From Bacillus sp. ISL-34 (lineage in GTDB: Bacteria; Bacillota; Bacilli; Bacillales; DSM-1321), in contig NZ_JAGGQJ010000011.1 in assembly GCF_018613325.1 (NCBI RefSeq), positions 124,001-188,000 of the forward strand: a stretch of DNA of 64,000 bases. Direction: 5' to 3'. The first letter of the stretch is position 1; each line of letters starts with the position of its first letter. Both the position numbers and the translations under genes were made by a program. Shown piece by piece: positions 43,229 through 52,121 of this stretch. The notes beneath the pieces are model-generated. The model was not told the DNA's origin. It worked only from the letters and a program-made list of their open reading frames with translations, and ran no database searches.

Positions 43229-43235
43229 TGTCGAA
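43229..43235 (+). promoter_or_regulatory. 0A-box-like motif D
   Basis: TGTCGAA inside CCTTTTGTCGAATT, 30 nt before the next start codon. Confidence 0.45.
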
Positions 43236-43264
43236 TTAACCTAGGTAGAAGGGAGAGATTAAAA

Positions 43265-43894
43265 ATGGGTTTATCTCAAACGCGTGATGAGTTATTAGAA
43301 CATCTACGTGAGCAATTACAATTTATCCAACTATCGATGAACTCATACGATAATGGTTTTGAAGGAGAAGCAAAAAGGCTTTCCATGGCCATTCGTATTT
43401 TAGTTCATGATACAAACGATTCGCATTCTTTATTGCAGATTCTTGGAATTAAGAAATCTTTACAATATTTTAGTTATCTGGAGCCTACAGACCACACAGA
43501 CACTCTTTCTTTTGTAGGATTATCAATGGGGTTCACTGAAAAAGGACTTCGATACTACCCTATGAACGGGGAACCTCAGTACAGAATATCATTTGATGAC
43601 TGGTGGAACCAAAAAGTAATGATTAATAAAAAAGCAAGAATGGATATTTCTCGTAAGAATGTGATATTAGACGTTGCTCACAAAGATGGTGGCGCACATA
43701 TTGATCCAATCTTAAATAATAGATTTGCTAAGTTATCAAGATTGAATGGGTTTGGTTGGCAGACTGAGACTCTTACTGAATCAGGCATAATAAAGAGTGA
43801 CGTTGTTGCGAATGGACCTGAATTATCCATTATCCGTCAGTCAGCATATGAATTATATCTAACATTAAATACGGAATTAGAAAATATTAAGTAA
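43265..43894 (+). CDS. Hypothetical protein in accessory cassette
   Basis: Soluble protein of 209 residues without a recognised family. The N-terminus is helical (TRDELLEHLREQLQFIQLSM); the middle holds FDDWWNQKVM and RKNVILDVAHKDGGAHID, the latter looking like a conserved functional loop. The C-terminus is helical (GPELSIIRQSAYELYLTL). The ATG follows GAAGGGAGAG. It has its own TGTCGAA leader and terminator and is the last gene before the packaging module. Confidence 0.7.
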   Translation: MGLSQTRDELLEHLREQLQFIQLSMNSYDNGFEGEAKRLSMAIRILVHDTNDSHSLLQILGIKKSLQYFSYLEPTDHTDTLSFVGLSMGFTEKGLRYYPMNGEPQYRISFDDWWNQKVMINKKARMDISRKNVILDVAHKDGGAHIDPILNNRFAKLSRLNGFGWQTETLTESGIIKSDVVANGPELSIIRQSAYELYLTLNTELENIK

Positions 43895-43898
43895 GTAT

Positions 43899-43926
43899 GC
43901 ATCCATTCATGGGTGCTTTTCTTTTT
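43899..43926 (+). terminator. Terminator before the late operon
   Basis: GCATCC-ATTCAT-GGGTGC followed by TTTTCTTTTT. Confidence 0.78.
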
Positions 43927-43954
43927 ACTTTGACCGAAAAGGTGGGGAAACAGC

Positions 43955-44296
43955 ATAGGTAAGCAAGCTCACTACAATAAATACAAGCGTGATAAGGAAG
44001 CCAAGAAGTTCTATAACTCAGCAGCATGGAAGAAGTGTCGTGCTGTTGTATTGGCAAGGGACAACCATCTATGCCAAGAATGTTTAAGAAAGAAACGGGT
44101 TACACCTGCAGACATGGTTCATCACATCATTGAATATAAAGCAGACCTGAGCAAAGCTTTGGGTATTGATAACCTCGAGAGTCTTTGCAACCCATGTCAT
44201 AACGGTGAGCATCCGGACAGAGGGAGTAAGCAGGAAGTAAAGGTCAGCAAGAAGATCAGAGTCGTGACAAGTAAAGCTAATGAGGAGATGTGGTAA
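43955..44296 (+). CDS. HNH endonuclease, apparent ATA start
   Basis: Phage HNH nuclease of 113 residues that helps the terminase cut concatemers. Zinc cysteines occur in CQEC and CNPC, and the catalytic part reads DMVHHIIEYKAD...NLESLCNPCHNGEHPDR. The conserved N-terminal KFYNSAAWKKCRAVVLARDNHLC is encoded upstream of the first usual start (TTG 44051). Extending to the in-frame stop gives no ATG, GTG or TTG; the family Met-Gly-Lys position is ATA-GGT-AAG (43955), eight nt after GGTGGGG. Either ATA initiates or ATG has mutated. The gene overlaps the next by one base. Confidence 0.8.
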   Translation: MGKQAHYNKYKRDKEAKKFYNSAAWKKCRAVVLARDNHLCQECLRKKRVTPADMVHHIIEYKADLSKALGIDNLESLCNPCHNGEHPDRGSKQEVKVSKKIRVVTSKANEEMW

Positions 44297-44607
44297 TGAA
44301 TAGCCAGTGCGATAACTGCAAGCTCACCTTCGAGGTCACACTGCAAGAGAAGATCCATGTCAAAGGGGTAAGAGAATCCTTCTTCACTTGTACTCATTGT
44401 CAAACAAATTACTTTGCATTCATTACGGATGATTATATTAGGCAGCATCAAAATAAATTAAAAAAGATATATAAAAAGGGCACTGTGAATCATATCGATG
44501 ATTTTAACCGAGAAATCGATGATATTAAAAGGAAAATTGAAACGAGGATGACGGAGCTAAGGGGAAAGTATTCAGATAGCCCCCCTACCCCTGAAACCTT
44601 TAATTAA
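44296..44607 (+). CDS. Phage zinc-ribbon protein
   Basis: Protein of 103 residues with two Cys-x2-Cys pairs (CDNC at 5-8, CTHC near 32-35) forming a probable zinc ribbon, then a charged coiled-coil-like tail (FNREIDDIKRKIETRMTELRGKY). Proteins of this type occur between HNH and terminase genes in Bacillota siphoviruses; function unknown. The ATG shares a base with the HNH stop (TAATG) after GAGGAG. Confidence 0.72.
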   Translation: MNSQCDNCKLTFEVTLQEKIHVKGVRESFFTCTHCQTNYFAFITDDYIRQHQNKLKKIYKKGTVNHIDDFNREIDDIKRKIETRMTELRGKYSDSPPTPETFN

Positions 44608-44680
44608 AGCACGAAAAGAACGACGATGGTCCTTCGCTTGCACCGAAAATGGAATTTTTATATATGAGGGGGGGGTGTAG

Positions 44681-45064
44681 ATGTACAAACCTAAGTCAGG
44701 AATTACACGACAATTAGCAAAAGACCTATTTAAAACATTAATTGATGAATTGCGGATCGATAACAACTTGAGTAAAAGAACTATAATCCTGGTTGATAAT
44801 ATGGTTCTGCTTGAACAAATGAAACAGGATTCGATTGCTGATGTGAAAAAGCGAGGAACCGTTGAACTCTTCAAAAATGGCAGTCAGGAAATGTACAGAG
44901 ATAATAAATCGGTGGATAAAATTTTAAAAATTATAGAGCAGCAGCGTAAACTTCAGGCAGAGTTAAAGCTCACCCCTGCCTCAGATAGAAAAGTTTCAGA
45001 TGTGATTCCAATTGACGGAGGAGAAGCGGAAGGCAGCAAGGGTGATGACTTTGAGCGATTCTAA
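44681..45064 (+). CDS. terS: Terminase small subunit
   Basis: Protein of 127 residues in the position and size of P27-family small terminase subunits, which recognise phage DNA and recruit TerL. It is helical (ITRQLAKDLFKTLIDELRID, VDKILKIIEQQRKLQAELKLTP) with an acidic C-terminus. A run of eight G (44668-44675) before GTGTAG serves as ribosome site. The last 20 nt overlap the large subunit gene. Confidence 0.8.
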   Translation: MYKPKSGITRQLAKDLFKTLIDELRIDNNLSKRTIILVDNMVLLEQMKQDSIADVKKRGTVELFKNGSQEMYRDNKSVDKILKIIEQQRKLQAELKLTPASDRKVSDVIPIDGGEAEGSKGDDFERF

Positions 45065-46736
45065 ATTATTAACAACAGATTATGCCAAAGGGGTTACTTC
45101 CCATATCATCATTACTTCAAAAAAGGTTTTTCAAGCTTGTCAGCGTCACTTGAACGATTTAAAAAGACAAGGAACAAAGTCTTTCCCATATATTTTCGAT
45201 GAAGAAAAAGGCCATCGTCCAGTAGAGTACATTCAGCGATTCTGTAAACCATCTCAGGGTGATTACGACCGATTAGAATTACAGCCCTGGCAGCACTTTA
45301 TTGTAGGGTCGTTGTATGGGTGGATTCATAAAGATTCAGGTATAAGGCGCTTCAAGGAGGGTCTTATTTTTGTTGGAAGGAAAAATGGTAAATCCACACT
45401 TGTATCTGGTTTATCGCTCTATAGTTCATCAAAGGATGGAGAAAATGGAGCGCGGGTTTACCAGCTGGCCAACTCAAAGGAACAAGCAAAAGAGGTTTTC
45501 GATGAGTGTGTTGCAATGGTTAAATCTTCACCAATCCTAAATCGTCACTTTGACCCAACCAATAAAGAAATTCGTTTTGGAAGGACCATGTCTAAGATTA
45601 TCCCTTTGGCAACTGACAGTAAAAAGATGGACGGTAAAAACTGTAGTTTTGGTGTTTTTGATGAAATTCATGAATATAAAAATTACAAGCTCATCAATGT
45701 TATTAAGAACAGTACAGGAGCTCGGAAACAGCCTCTCCTTTTATATATAACAACAGCAGGGTACCAATTAGATGGACCTCTTGTGGATTATTACGATAAG
45801 GCTGCTGACGTTTTGGATGGCGTTATTGATGATGAACGTTGTTTTTATTTTCTAGCCGAATTAGATGAAAAGGATGATCTTGAGAATCCGGATAACTGGA
45901 TTAAGGCTAATCCTAATCTCGGGACAACTCTTAAGCTTGAAACGCTTATTGAAGAATGGGAAAGTCGAAAACACATTCCTGCAGAACGAAGTGACTTCAT
46001 AACTAAACGTTTAAATCTTTTTGTTAAATCAGATGAGCAATCATTCCTTGATTATTCCGTTATCAAACGAAATGACAAAGTTATTGATATTGACACACTG
46101 AAAAATCGTAATTGCATAGGTTCATTTGACCTTTCCGAATCTGAGGATTTCACAAGCGCATGTCTTGAGTTTCCTCTTGAAACAGGAGAGGTTTTTGTTT
46201 TGTCGCATTCTTGGATTCCAAGAAAAAAGGTGCTGGCTGATAACGAAAAAATTCCCTATCATGATTTTGCTGAAAAGGGATTATTGACGATTGTAGATGA
46301 GGATTATATCAAATTGGAACAGATTTATGATTGGTTTGTTGCGAAGTCCCAAATCTATACGATTGAGAAGATTGCGTATGATCCTGCTAAAGCATACAGA
46401 TTGGTAAAGGATCTTGAAAGTTATGGATTCATTACAGAAGTTGTAAGGCAGGGGCCGTTAACCTTAACACCAGGTCTACGTGATTTAGAAACGATGTTCA
46501 TGGATGGGAAGGTTATTTTTAATAAAAACAGGTTGCTGAGATGGTATATCAACAACGTGAAGTTAAAGAAAAATGAAAACGGTAGTTGGCTTCCGCAAAA
46601 ACAAAATCGTTATCGAAAAATTGATGGCTTTGCGGCTATGTTAAATGCTCACGTTAAAACTATGGAAATCTTGGCTAAACCTCAAGGTTCCGGAAACGTC
46701 AAGGTATTGAGCATAAAAGAGCTGTTAAGGGGGTGA
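45045..46736 (+). CDS. terL: Terminase large subunit
   Basis: ATP-driven packaging motor and nuclease of 563 residues (Terminase_1 group). An N-terminal ATPase has Walker A-like GRKNGKSTL, Walker B FGVFDEIHEYKN and coupling motif LYITTAG. The C-terminal nuclease has acidic residues in GSFDLSESEDFTSA and AYDPAKAYRLVKDL, ending RYRKIDGFAAMLNAH. The ATG at 45045 is chosen, but GTG 45042 or TTG 45012 remain possible. Confidence 0.92.
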   Translation: MTLSDSKLLTTDYAKGVTSHIIITSKKVFQACQRHLNDLKRQGTKSFPYIFDEEKGHRPVEYIQRFCKPSQGDYDRLELQPWQHFIVGSLYGWIHKDSGIRRFKEGLIFVGRKNGKSTLVSGLSLYSSSKDGENGARVYQLANSKEQAKEVFDECVAMVKSSPILNRHFDPTNKEIRFGRTMSKIIPLATDSKKMDGKNCSFGVFDEIHEYKNYKLINVIKNSTGARKQPLLLYITTAGYQLDGPLVDYYDKAADVLDGVIDDERCFYFLAELDEKDDLENPDNWIKANPNLGTTLKLETLIEEWESRKHIPAERSDFITKRLNLFVKSDEQSFLDYSVIKRNDKVIDIDTLKNRNCIGSFDLSESEDFTSACLEFPLETGEVFVLSHSWIPRKKVLADNEKIPYHDFAEKGLLTIVDEDYIKLEQIYDWFVAKSQIYTIEKIAYDPAKAYRLVKDLESYGFITEVVRQGPLTLTPGLRDLETMFMDGKVIFNKNRLLRWYINNVKLKKNENGSWLPQKQNRYRKIDGFAAMLNAHVKTMEILAKPQGSGNVKVLSIKELLRG

Positions 46737-46740
46737 TAAT

Positions 46741-47979
46741 TTGGGATTGTGGCAGCAAGTAAAGAAAGTATATAACACCATGGCATACTATGCAGCCGTA
46801 GCCAATCCATATGTGGGTTCAGGCTATGGTTCAAGAAAAATAGTTACATCAAGCGGAATGTCCAGCAAATCAGGGAAAACATTGGCTACAAACGAAACGA
46901 TTTTTTCAGCTGTATCTAAACTTTCTAATGCAATGGGGACTCTGCCGATAAAGCTTTACAAGGAATTTTTGCCGGTAGTAACCGATGAATCAGATTTATT
47001 ATCAAACTCACCTAATTTAAACATGACTTCCTTTGATTTCATTCGAACCCTTGAAGTTCTTAGGGATACCGCAGGGAATAGTTACGCGATTAAAATATAC
47101 GGTTTTAATTTTCAAGTTGAATCTATTCATATTGTGGACCCAGCAAGAGTTACACCAATTTTTGAAGAAAAAAGCATGGAACTTTGGTATGAAATCAAAG
47201 GCGACAAGGGTAGTTATTTCGTGCATAATCTTGATATTCTCCATTTTAAGCATATTCATGGTTTTGGTTTTAAAGGGATCAGCCCGATTGATGTATTACA
47301 AAATACTATTGAATTTGATGGTGAAGTGAGGAAATTCAGTCTGGAACAAATGGACGGGGCTAAAGCTTCTTTTATCTTAGAATATGCTGCTAATGTAAAT
47401 GAGGAGAAGAAAAAAGAGGTTATCGAAAATTTCAGGGATTTTTATAAAGAAAACGGCGGTATTCTTTTCCAAGAACCGGGTGTGAAGATTACACAACTAG
47501 AACAGGAATTTATCAACACGAAAGTTTTTGAAGTAGAAAAAATTACTCGTACTCGAGTAGCGTCTGTTTATAACCTACCTGTGCATATGCTTGGGGAAAC
47601 CGACGGTAACAGTTACGCAAGTATGGAGCAGATGTCTCTTCAATTTGTTAAAGAGACATTGCTCCCGATAGTCAGGCAATATGAGCAAGAATTTAACCGA
47701 AAGATGCTAACAAAAGAGCAGCGGAAACAAGGATATTACTATAAATTCAATTTAAAAGCCCTTCTTCGTGCCGATACCGCCACTCAAATGGAAGCCTGGT
47801 TTAAGGGTGTACGTTCAGCTATTTACACTCCAAATGAAATACGTGAATGGGAGGAGCTCCCGCCTATTGAAGGTGGAGATAAAGCCCATCTAAGTGGAGA
47901 TTTGTACCCGATTGATATGCCAGTTTCTGAAAGAAATCCAAAAACCGTTCAAACATCGAAAGGAGGTGGTGAAAATTGA
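46741..47979 (+). CDS. Phage portal protein (HK97 type)
   Basis: Dodecameric portal at the capsid vertex, 412 residues. Typical blocks are ETIFSAVSKLSNAMGTLPIKLYK, DFIRTLEVLRDTAGNSYAIKIY, HIHGFGFKGISPIDVLQNTIEF and AGREW-like NEIREWEELPPIEGGD. The start is TTG after AAGGGGGTGAT, and the stop overlaps the protease start by four bases. Confidence 0.93.
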   Translation: MGLWQQVKKVYNTMAYYAAVANPYVGSGYGSRKIVTSSGMSSKSGKTLATNETIFSAVSKLSNAMGTLPIKLYKEFLPVVTDESDLLSNSPNLNMTSFDFIRTLEVLRDTAGNSYAIKIYGFNFQVESIHIVDPARVTPIFEEKSMELWYEIKGDKGSYFVHNLDILHFKHIHGFGFKGISPIDVLQNTIEFDGEVRKFSLEQMDGAKASFILEYAANVNEEKKKEVIENFRDFYKENGGILFQEPGVKITQLEQEFINTKVFEVEKITRTRVASVYNLPVHMLGETDGNSYASMEQMSLQFVKETLLPIVRQYEQEFNRKMLTKEQRKQGYYYKFNLKALLRADTATQMEAWFKGVRSAIYTPNEIREWEELPPIEGGDKAHLSGDLYPIDMPVSERNPKTVQTSKGGGEN

Positions 47980-48749
47980 AGAAGTTTTGGGAATTTAAGG
48001 CCTTAGCAGAAGAAAACGCAGGCGAATTATCCATATATGGAGACATAGTTTCTTATAAATGGGATGATTCGGATACAACCGCACAAAGCTTTAAAGATGA
48101 CTTGGAAGCACTCGGGGATATTGATACATTAAATATTTATATTAATTCACCAGGAGGTTCTGTTTTCCAAGGTAACGCGATTTACAGCATTCTAAAAAGG
48201 CATAAAGCAAAAGTGAATATTCATGTTGATGGCTTAGCAGCATCAATTGCCAGTGTGATCGCAATGAGCGGTGACACTATTTTTATGCCTGAAAATGCCA
48301 TGATGATGATTCATAACCCATGGACTTTTGCCTATGGAAATGCATCAGAACTGAGAAAAGTTGCAGATGATCTCGATAAAATGCGAGAAAGTCTTATCGC
48401 TGCTTACTTGGCCAAAACAGGTGACAAGATGGATCGTGAAACACTCATTGACTTGTTAGATATAGAGACTTGGCTATCAGCACAGGACTGTTTAGCTTAT
48501 GGTTTTTGTGACGTTGTGGAGGCTTCCAATGACATTGCAGCAAGTGTGAATAGGGAGTTTTTCGCAAAGTACAAGCATACACCTGAAGAATTGCTCGAAA
48601 TTGCCGAGAAAACGCCTGAAAATAAGCAAAAACAGCAAGAAAAAGAGAAAGAACAGGCTGAGATGAGGCAAAGGCTAATTGAAGAAGCGAAATCCAATAT
48701 TGAAACTACAAAACTTATTTTAGGGGGATTAACAAATGAATCTATATGA
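47976..48749 (+). CDS. Head maturation protease (ClpP-like)
   Basis: Prohead protease of 257 residues of the ClpP/S14 type. INSPGGSVFQGNAIYSIL is the ClpP-like strand-helix, the nucleophile Ser is in GLAASIASVIAMSGD and the catalytic His in MMMIHNPWTFAYG. The charged C-terminal coiled coil (about 205-257) may scaffold capsid assembly. It starts with TTG inside the portal stop (TTGA) and its end overlaps the capsid gene by 14 nt. Confidence 0.93.
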   Translation: MKKFWEFKALAEENAGELSIYGDIVSYKWDDSDTTAQSFKDDLEALGDIDTLNIYINSPGGSVFQGNAIYSILKRHKAKVNIHVDGLAASIASVIAMSGDTIFMPENAMMMIHNPWTFAYGNASELRKVADDLDKMRESLIAAYLAKTGDKMDRETLIDLLDIETWLSAQDCLAYGFCDVVEASNDIAASVNREFFAKYKHTPEELLEIAEKTPENKQKQQEKEKEQAEMRQRLIEEAKSNIETTKLILGGLTNESI

Positions 48750-49875
48750 ATTGAAAATGAGCTTAAAAACAGTCGGGGACCAATTAGCAAAAGTTGAAGG
48801 TGATATTGTTGCAAAAGCTGGAGATCCATCTACGCCAATTGAAGAAGTGCAAAACCTTAAAAAGAAAAAGGAAGAGACTCAGGAGCGGTTTAATATTTTG
48901 AAAGCGCAACATGATGAGTTGGAGGCAAAGCAACAACTTCAATTTGAAAATAAAAAACCACTTGTTGGTGGATTTGAAGATCCTAAAGCTAAAAAGGTAG
49001 CTGCAAAAGCTGAAATGGTTCGGGCAACAATGCAAAATCGCATTTTATCCGATGAAGCTAAAGCCATTTTGGGTGATCGCAATAACACAGGCGGTGAAAA
49101 GCTTCTTCCGAAAACGGTATCTGATGAGCTATTGTTTGAACCGTTTGTAAAAAATCCATTGCGTGATGTTTCTACATTTACCAATGAAACTAATCTTGAA
49201 GTTCCAAAAATCACATTCACTCTAAGTGATGATGATTTTATTGCTGATACAGAAACTGCTAAAGAAATGAAAGCTGATGGGGACAATGTTGTATTTGGAC
49301 GTTTCAAATTCAAAGTATTTGTGCCAATCTCTGAGACTATTCTTAAAGGTTCCGATACAAACTTAGTAGAAACGGTGGATCAAGCATTAGAAAGCGGTCT
49401 TGCAGCTAAGGAAAAGAAAGTTGCTTTTGCAGCTACACCTAAAACAGGAGAAGAGCACATGTCTTTCTACTCCACTCAGAACGCTATTAAAGTTGTAAAT
49501 GGAGAAACTAAATTACAAGCTATCAGAAAAGCTATTGCGGATCTTCATGAGGACTACCGTGACAATGCCAAAGTCATGATGGCATATGCTGATTACTCCG
49601 AAATGATTGAATCACTTGCTGCGGGTAACACAACTTTCTATGATGCACCACCAGAGCGTGTATTAGGTAAGCCAGTTATCTTTTCTGATTCTGCATCAGA
49701 TCCGATTGTCGGTGATTTCCGTTATTCACACTTTAACTATGATATTGAAATGCTTAAAGACCGTGATAAAGATGTAAAAACAGGCATTGAACTATTTGTA
49801 CTTACAGCTTGGATTGACCACAGAATCAAATTGAAATCTGCATTCCGTATTGCTAAAGTTGTCCCGCAAGTTTAA
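48736..49875 (+). CDS. Major capsid protein (HK97 fold)
   Basis: Capsid subunit of 379 residues. The first about 75 residues form the delta (scaffold) coiled coil removed by the upstream protease. The HK97 fold follows (SDELLFEPFVKNPLRDVSTFTNETNLEVPKI, TVDQALESGLAAKEKKVAFAA, KVMMAYADYSEMI). Cleavage probably lies near KPLVGGFEDPKAKKV. It is preceded by TTAGGGGGA. Confidence 0.93.
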   Translation: MNLYELKMSLKTVGDQLAKVEGDIVAKAGDPSTPIEEVQNLKKKKEETQERFNILKAQHDELEAKQQLQFENKKPLVGGFEDPKAKKVAAKAEMVRATMQNRILSDEAKAILGDRNNTGGEKLLPKTVSDELLFEPFVKNPLRDVSTFTNETNLEVPKITFTLSDDDFIADTETAKEMKADGDNVVFGRFKFKVFVPISETILKGSDTNLVETVDQALESGLAAKEKKVAFAATPKTGEEHMSFYSTQNAIKVVNGETKLQAIRKAIADLHEDYRDNAKVMMAYADYSEMIESLAAGNTTFYDAPPERVLGKPVIFSDSASDPIVGDFRYSHFNYDIEMLKDRDKDVKTGIELFVLTAWIDHRIKLKSAFRIAKVVPQV

Positions 49876-49890
49876 TAAGGAGGGCTGAAC

Positions 49891-50145
49891 ATGCCCGAAT
49901 TGAGTGAAGTAAAAGAATATTTGCGGATTGATGGTAATGAAGATGATGTTCTTATTAGTTTGCTAATGGAAGCCGCAAAAGAATACTTATCCAATGCTGG
50001 GGTGACAGTGCAGGGCAGTGCCTTATATAATTTGGCTGTCATGCTTTATGTCACCCTTCAATATGAAAATCGTGATCCTGGTCAAAAAATAGAAAAAGCC
50101 AATTATGCCTTTCAATCTATTATTCTGCAACTTAAAACATACTAA
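49891..50145 (+). CDS. Head-tail connector protein (gp6-like)
   Basis: Helical protein of 84 residues with the phage gp6/YqbG connector pattern: LSEVKEYLRIDGNEDDVLISLLMEAAKEYL and AVMLYVTLQYENRD. It forms the ring below the portal. AAGGAGG precedes the ATG. Confidence 0.88.
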   Translation: MPELSEVKEYLRIDGNEDDVLISLLMEAAKEYLSNAGVTVQGSALYNLAVMLYVTLQYENRDPGQKIEKANYAFQSIILQLKTY

Positions 50146-50157
50146 GAGGTGATTTCT

Positions 50158-50481
50158 ATGAGATATGAAGTGGAATCAGCATTCATAGATAAAAATACAA
50201 AAGAAGAATACCCCGTTGGTAGCCATTATGAAACGGATAGCGAAGATCGAGCAGAGTTTCTCCAAAAGAAAGGTTTTCTTGGGAGTGAAATTGATTCCAC
50301 CGTAGAAACAATCCTTGATAAAAAAGCATCTGACATTATAAAAGCAATTTCCTCGGAGACTTCAAAAGAAGAACTTGAATCTTTACTCAAACAGGAAGTT
50401 GAAGGAAAAGATCGTGTAACTGTTAAAGAACACATTGAAAAACTCCTAAAAGGTGAGGACGATGAATCCAGCGAAGCTTGA
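50158..50481 (+). CDS. Hypothetical phage structural-region protein
   Basis: Acidic protein of 107 residues. The N-terminus (RYEVESAFIDKNTKEEYPVGS) resembles small head-decoration or linker proteins found after gp6; the C-terminus is a charged helix (KEELESLLKQEVEGKDRVTVKEHIEKLL). I recognise no named family. AAGAGGTG fits the ATG at 50158, and the end overlaps the next gene by 20 nt. Confidence 0.7.
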   Translation: MRYEVESAFIDKNTKEEYPVGSHYETDSEDRAEFLQKKGFLGSEIDSTVETILDKKASDIIKAISSETSKEELESLLKQEVEGKDRVTVKEHIEKLLKGEDDESSEA

Positions 50482-50782
50482 TTGCCGCGTTGAAATTGGT
50501 CAAAACAAGTCGATAAAGAACCCAGAAACCAAACTGAATGAAATGGTATGGGTTCCCTTTCACAGTTGCTGGGCGGAGCGTTATGAGCCAACAGGACGTG
50601 CATTATTTGAAGCTGCTGTATCTCATTTAGAAAATGAAGTGTTTTTTAATATCCGTCCTAAAGATGGAATAACACCAGGGATGCTTTTGAAATACAAAGG
50701 CGAAGAATACAAAATTGGTCCTGTGCGATATGGAACGCGCAAGAAAAACCTGACCTCATTGCAATGTAGGAGGGTTGAATAA
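50462..50782 (+). CDS. Phage head closure protein
   Basis: Protein of 106 residues with the head-tail joining/closure pattern (LDCRVEIGQN, WVPFHSCWAERYEPTGRALFEA, FFNIRPKDGITPGMLLKYKGEEYKIG). It plugs the connector after packaging. Its stop shares one base with the next start. Confidence 0.85.
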   Translation: MNPAKLDCRVEIGQNKSIKNPETKLNEMVWVPFHSCWAERYEPTGRALFEAAVSHLENEVFFNIRPKDGITPGMLLKYKGEEYKIGPVRYGTRKKNLTSLQCRRVE

Positions 50783-51171
50783 TGGTCAAATCCTCTTTAG
50801 AAGTTGATGGAACGGAAGCGATTCGTAAAAGGATTATAGAATTGGGCCGTAAAGGGTCAAGGATTCAAAATGCTGCTATAAAGCAAGGTGGCCAGATTCT
50901 CGCAGATACAATGTATAAAGAAGTATCTGTTTCGGACATTAACCATACTCATATTAGGGATGACATTGTGGTAAGTGAAGTTAAACGAATTAAAGGGATT
51001 CCTCACGTTCAAGTTGGACCGAGTAAGGAAACAGCTTGGCGGGCGCATTTCCTTGAATTCGGTACAATTTACATGCCACCTAATCCGTTTATGCTTAGAT
51101 CCGTACGTTTATCAAAAGAAAATGTACAAGCAAAACTAAAAAGTGAGCTTAAAAAGGGGCTGGGGCTATGA
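50782..51171 (+). CDS. HK97 gp10-family tail component
   Basis: Protein of 129 residues: GTEAIRKRIIELGRKGSRIQNAAIKQGGQILADTM and WRAHFLEFGTIYMPPNPFMLRSV are the HK97 gp10 signature. It acts at the head-tail junction. The stop overlaps the next start by four bases (ATGA). Confidence 0.9.
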   Translation: MVKSSLEVDGTEAIRKRIIELGRKGSRIQNAAIKQGGQILADTMYKEVSVSDINHTHIRDDIVVSEVKRIKGIPHVQVGPSKETAWRAHFLEFGTIYMPPNPFMLRSVRLSKENVQAKLKSELKKGLGL

Positions 51172-51533
51172 TTGATATGGAGGTTCCAGTCATTTCAGCT
51201 TTAGAAATTGGTTTATTAGATTCGGTCGGGAATAAGGTTTTTCGTTGGTTTGTACCGAAAGAGAATTCCAATGATTACCCTTATATTCGTGTCGCGGAAC
51301 TGGATAACACTGATGAAGATTACCGGGATAACAAAGCTGTAGCTTCGGACATTGCCATTCAAGTTGACCTATGGACTAAAGGTGACCCAGACATATTACA
51401 AAACAGAATAGATCAAATAATGAAGACACTCCAGTTCAAACGAATAGGGGTGTCTTCTTTTTATGAGGAAAACACTGGTGCGATGAGAAAAGCACTGCGG
51501 TATACATCAAAAGTGAATTTGGAGGAGGAATAA
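51168..51533 (+). CDS. Tail completion protein (DUF3168-like)
   Basis: Protein of 121 residues in the tail terminator position: YPYIRVAELDNTDEDYRDNKAVASDIAIQVDLWTK and LQNRIDQIMKTL fit the DUF3168/gp17-like tail completion family, which caps the tail tube. The ribosome site is weak (GGGGCTGGGGCT), and coupling to the previous gene is likely. Confidence 0.82.
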   Translation: MIDMEVPVISALEIGLLDSVGNKVFRWFVPKENSNDYPYIRVAELDNTDEDYRDNKAVASDIAIQVDLWTKGDPDILQNRIDQIMKTLQFKRIGVSSFYEENTGAMRKALRYTSKVNLEEE

Positions 51534-51537
51534 ATAC

Positions 51538-52116
51538 ATGGCGATTGTAGGTTTACGTAATCTTGTGTATGCACCATTATTAACTGACCCTTCAGAAGGA
51601 AAAGCAACATACGGTGCTGTAAAACCATTTGCCCCAGCCATTACAGCTGGAGTTGAAACGGCACAAGAATCTGCAACTCAATACGCAGATAATGGTCCAA
51701 TTGATGTTATGACCCAAATTGGCGAAACAACATTGAGTTTAACTGTGGATGAAATTCCAATGGAAGTATTGGCTGAGATTCTTGGTCAGGAAATTAAAAA
51801 AGGAGTCATTGCATATAAACAAAGTGCTGTTGGTCCTTATCTTGCATTAGGGTTTGCTGGCAATAAGTCAGATGGAAATGAACGTGTTGTTTGGCTAACA
51901 AAAGGCCGTTTTTCTATTCCTTCTGATGAGTGGAATACAAAAACTGATTCACCAGAATTCCAAAACCAAGAAATCGAAGGTACATTTATCCGTCGTGATG
52001 CTGATGAGGTATTTAAAATTGTTGGTGACACTGCTGTTGCAGAGTTCGCTCCTTATCGAGAAGAATTCTTTGAAGAAGTCTTTGATTATACAAAATTAGA
52101 TACACCAATCGTTTAA
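51538..52116 (+). CDS. Major tail protein
   Basis: Tail tube subunit of 192 residues of the phi13/TP901 major tail family: VGLRNLVYAPLLTD, KPFAPAITAGVETAQESATQYADNGPID and VWLTKGRFSIPSDEW. GGAGGAGG precedes. A UUCG-loop terminator follows, which may set the tube protein to high levels relative to downstream genes. Confidence 0.92.
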   Translation: MAIVGLRNLVYAPLLTDPSEGKATYGAVKPFAPAITAGVETAQESATQYADNGPIDVMTQIGETTLSLTVDEIPMEVLAEILGQEIKKGVIAYKQSAVGPYLALGFAGNKSDGNERVVWLTKGRFSIPSDEWNTKTDSPEFQNQEIEGTFIRRDADEVFKIVGDTAVAEFAPYREEFFEEVFDYTKLDTPIV

Positions 52117-52121
52117 TGGTT

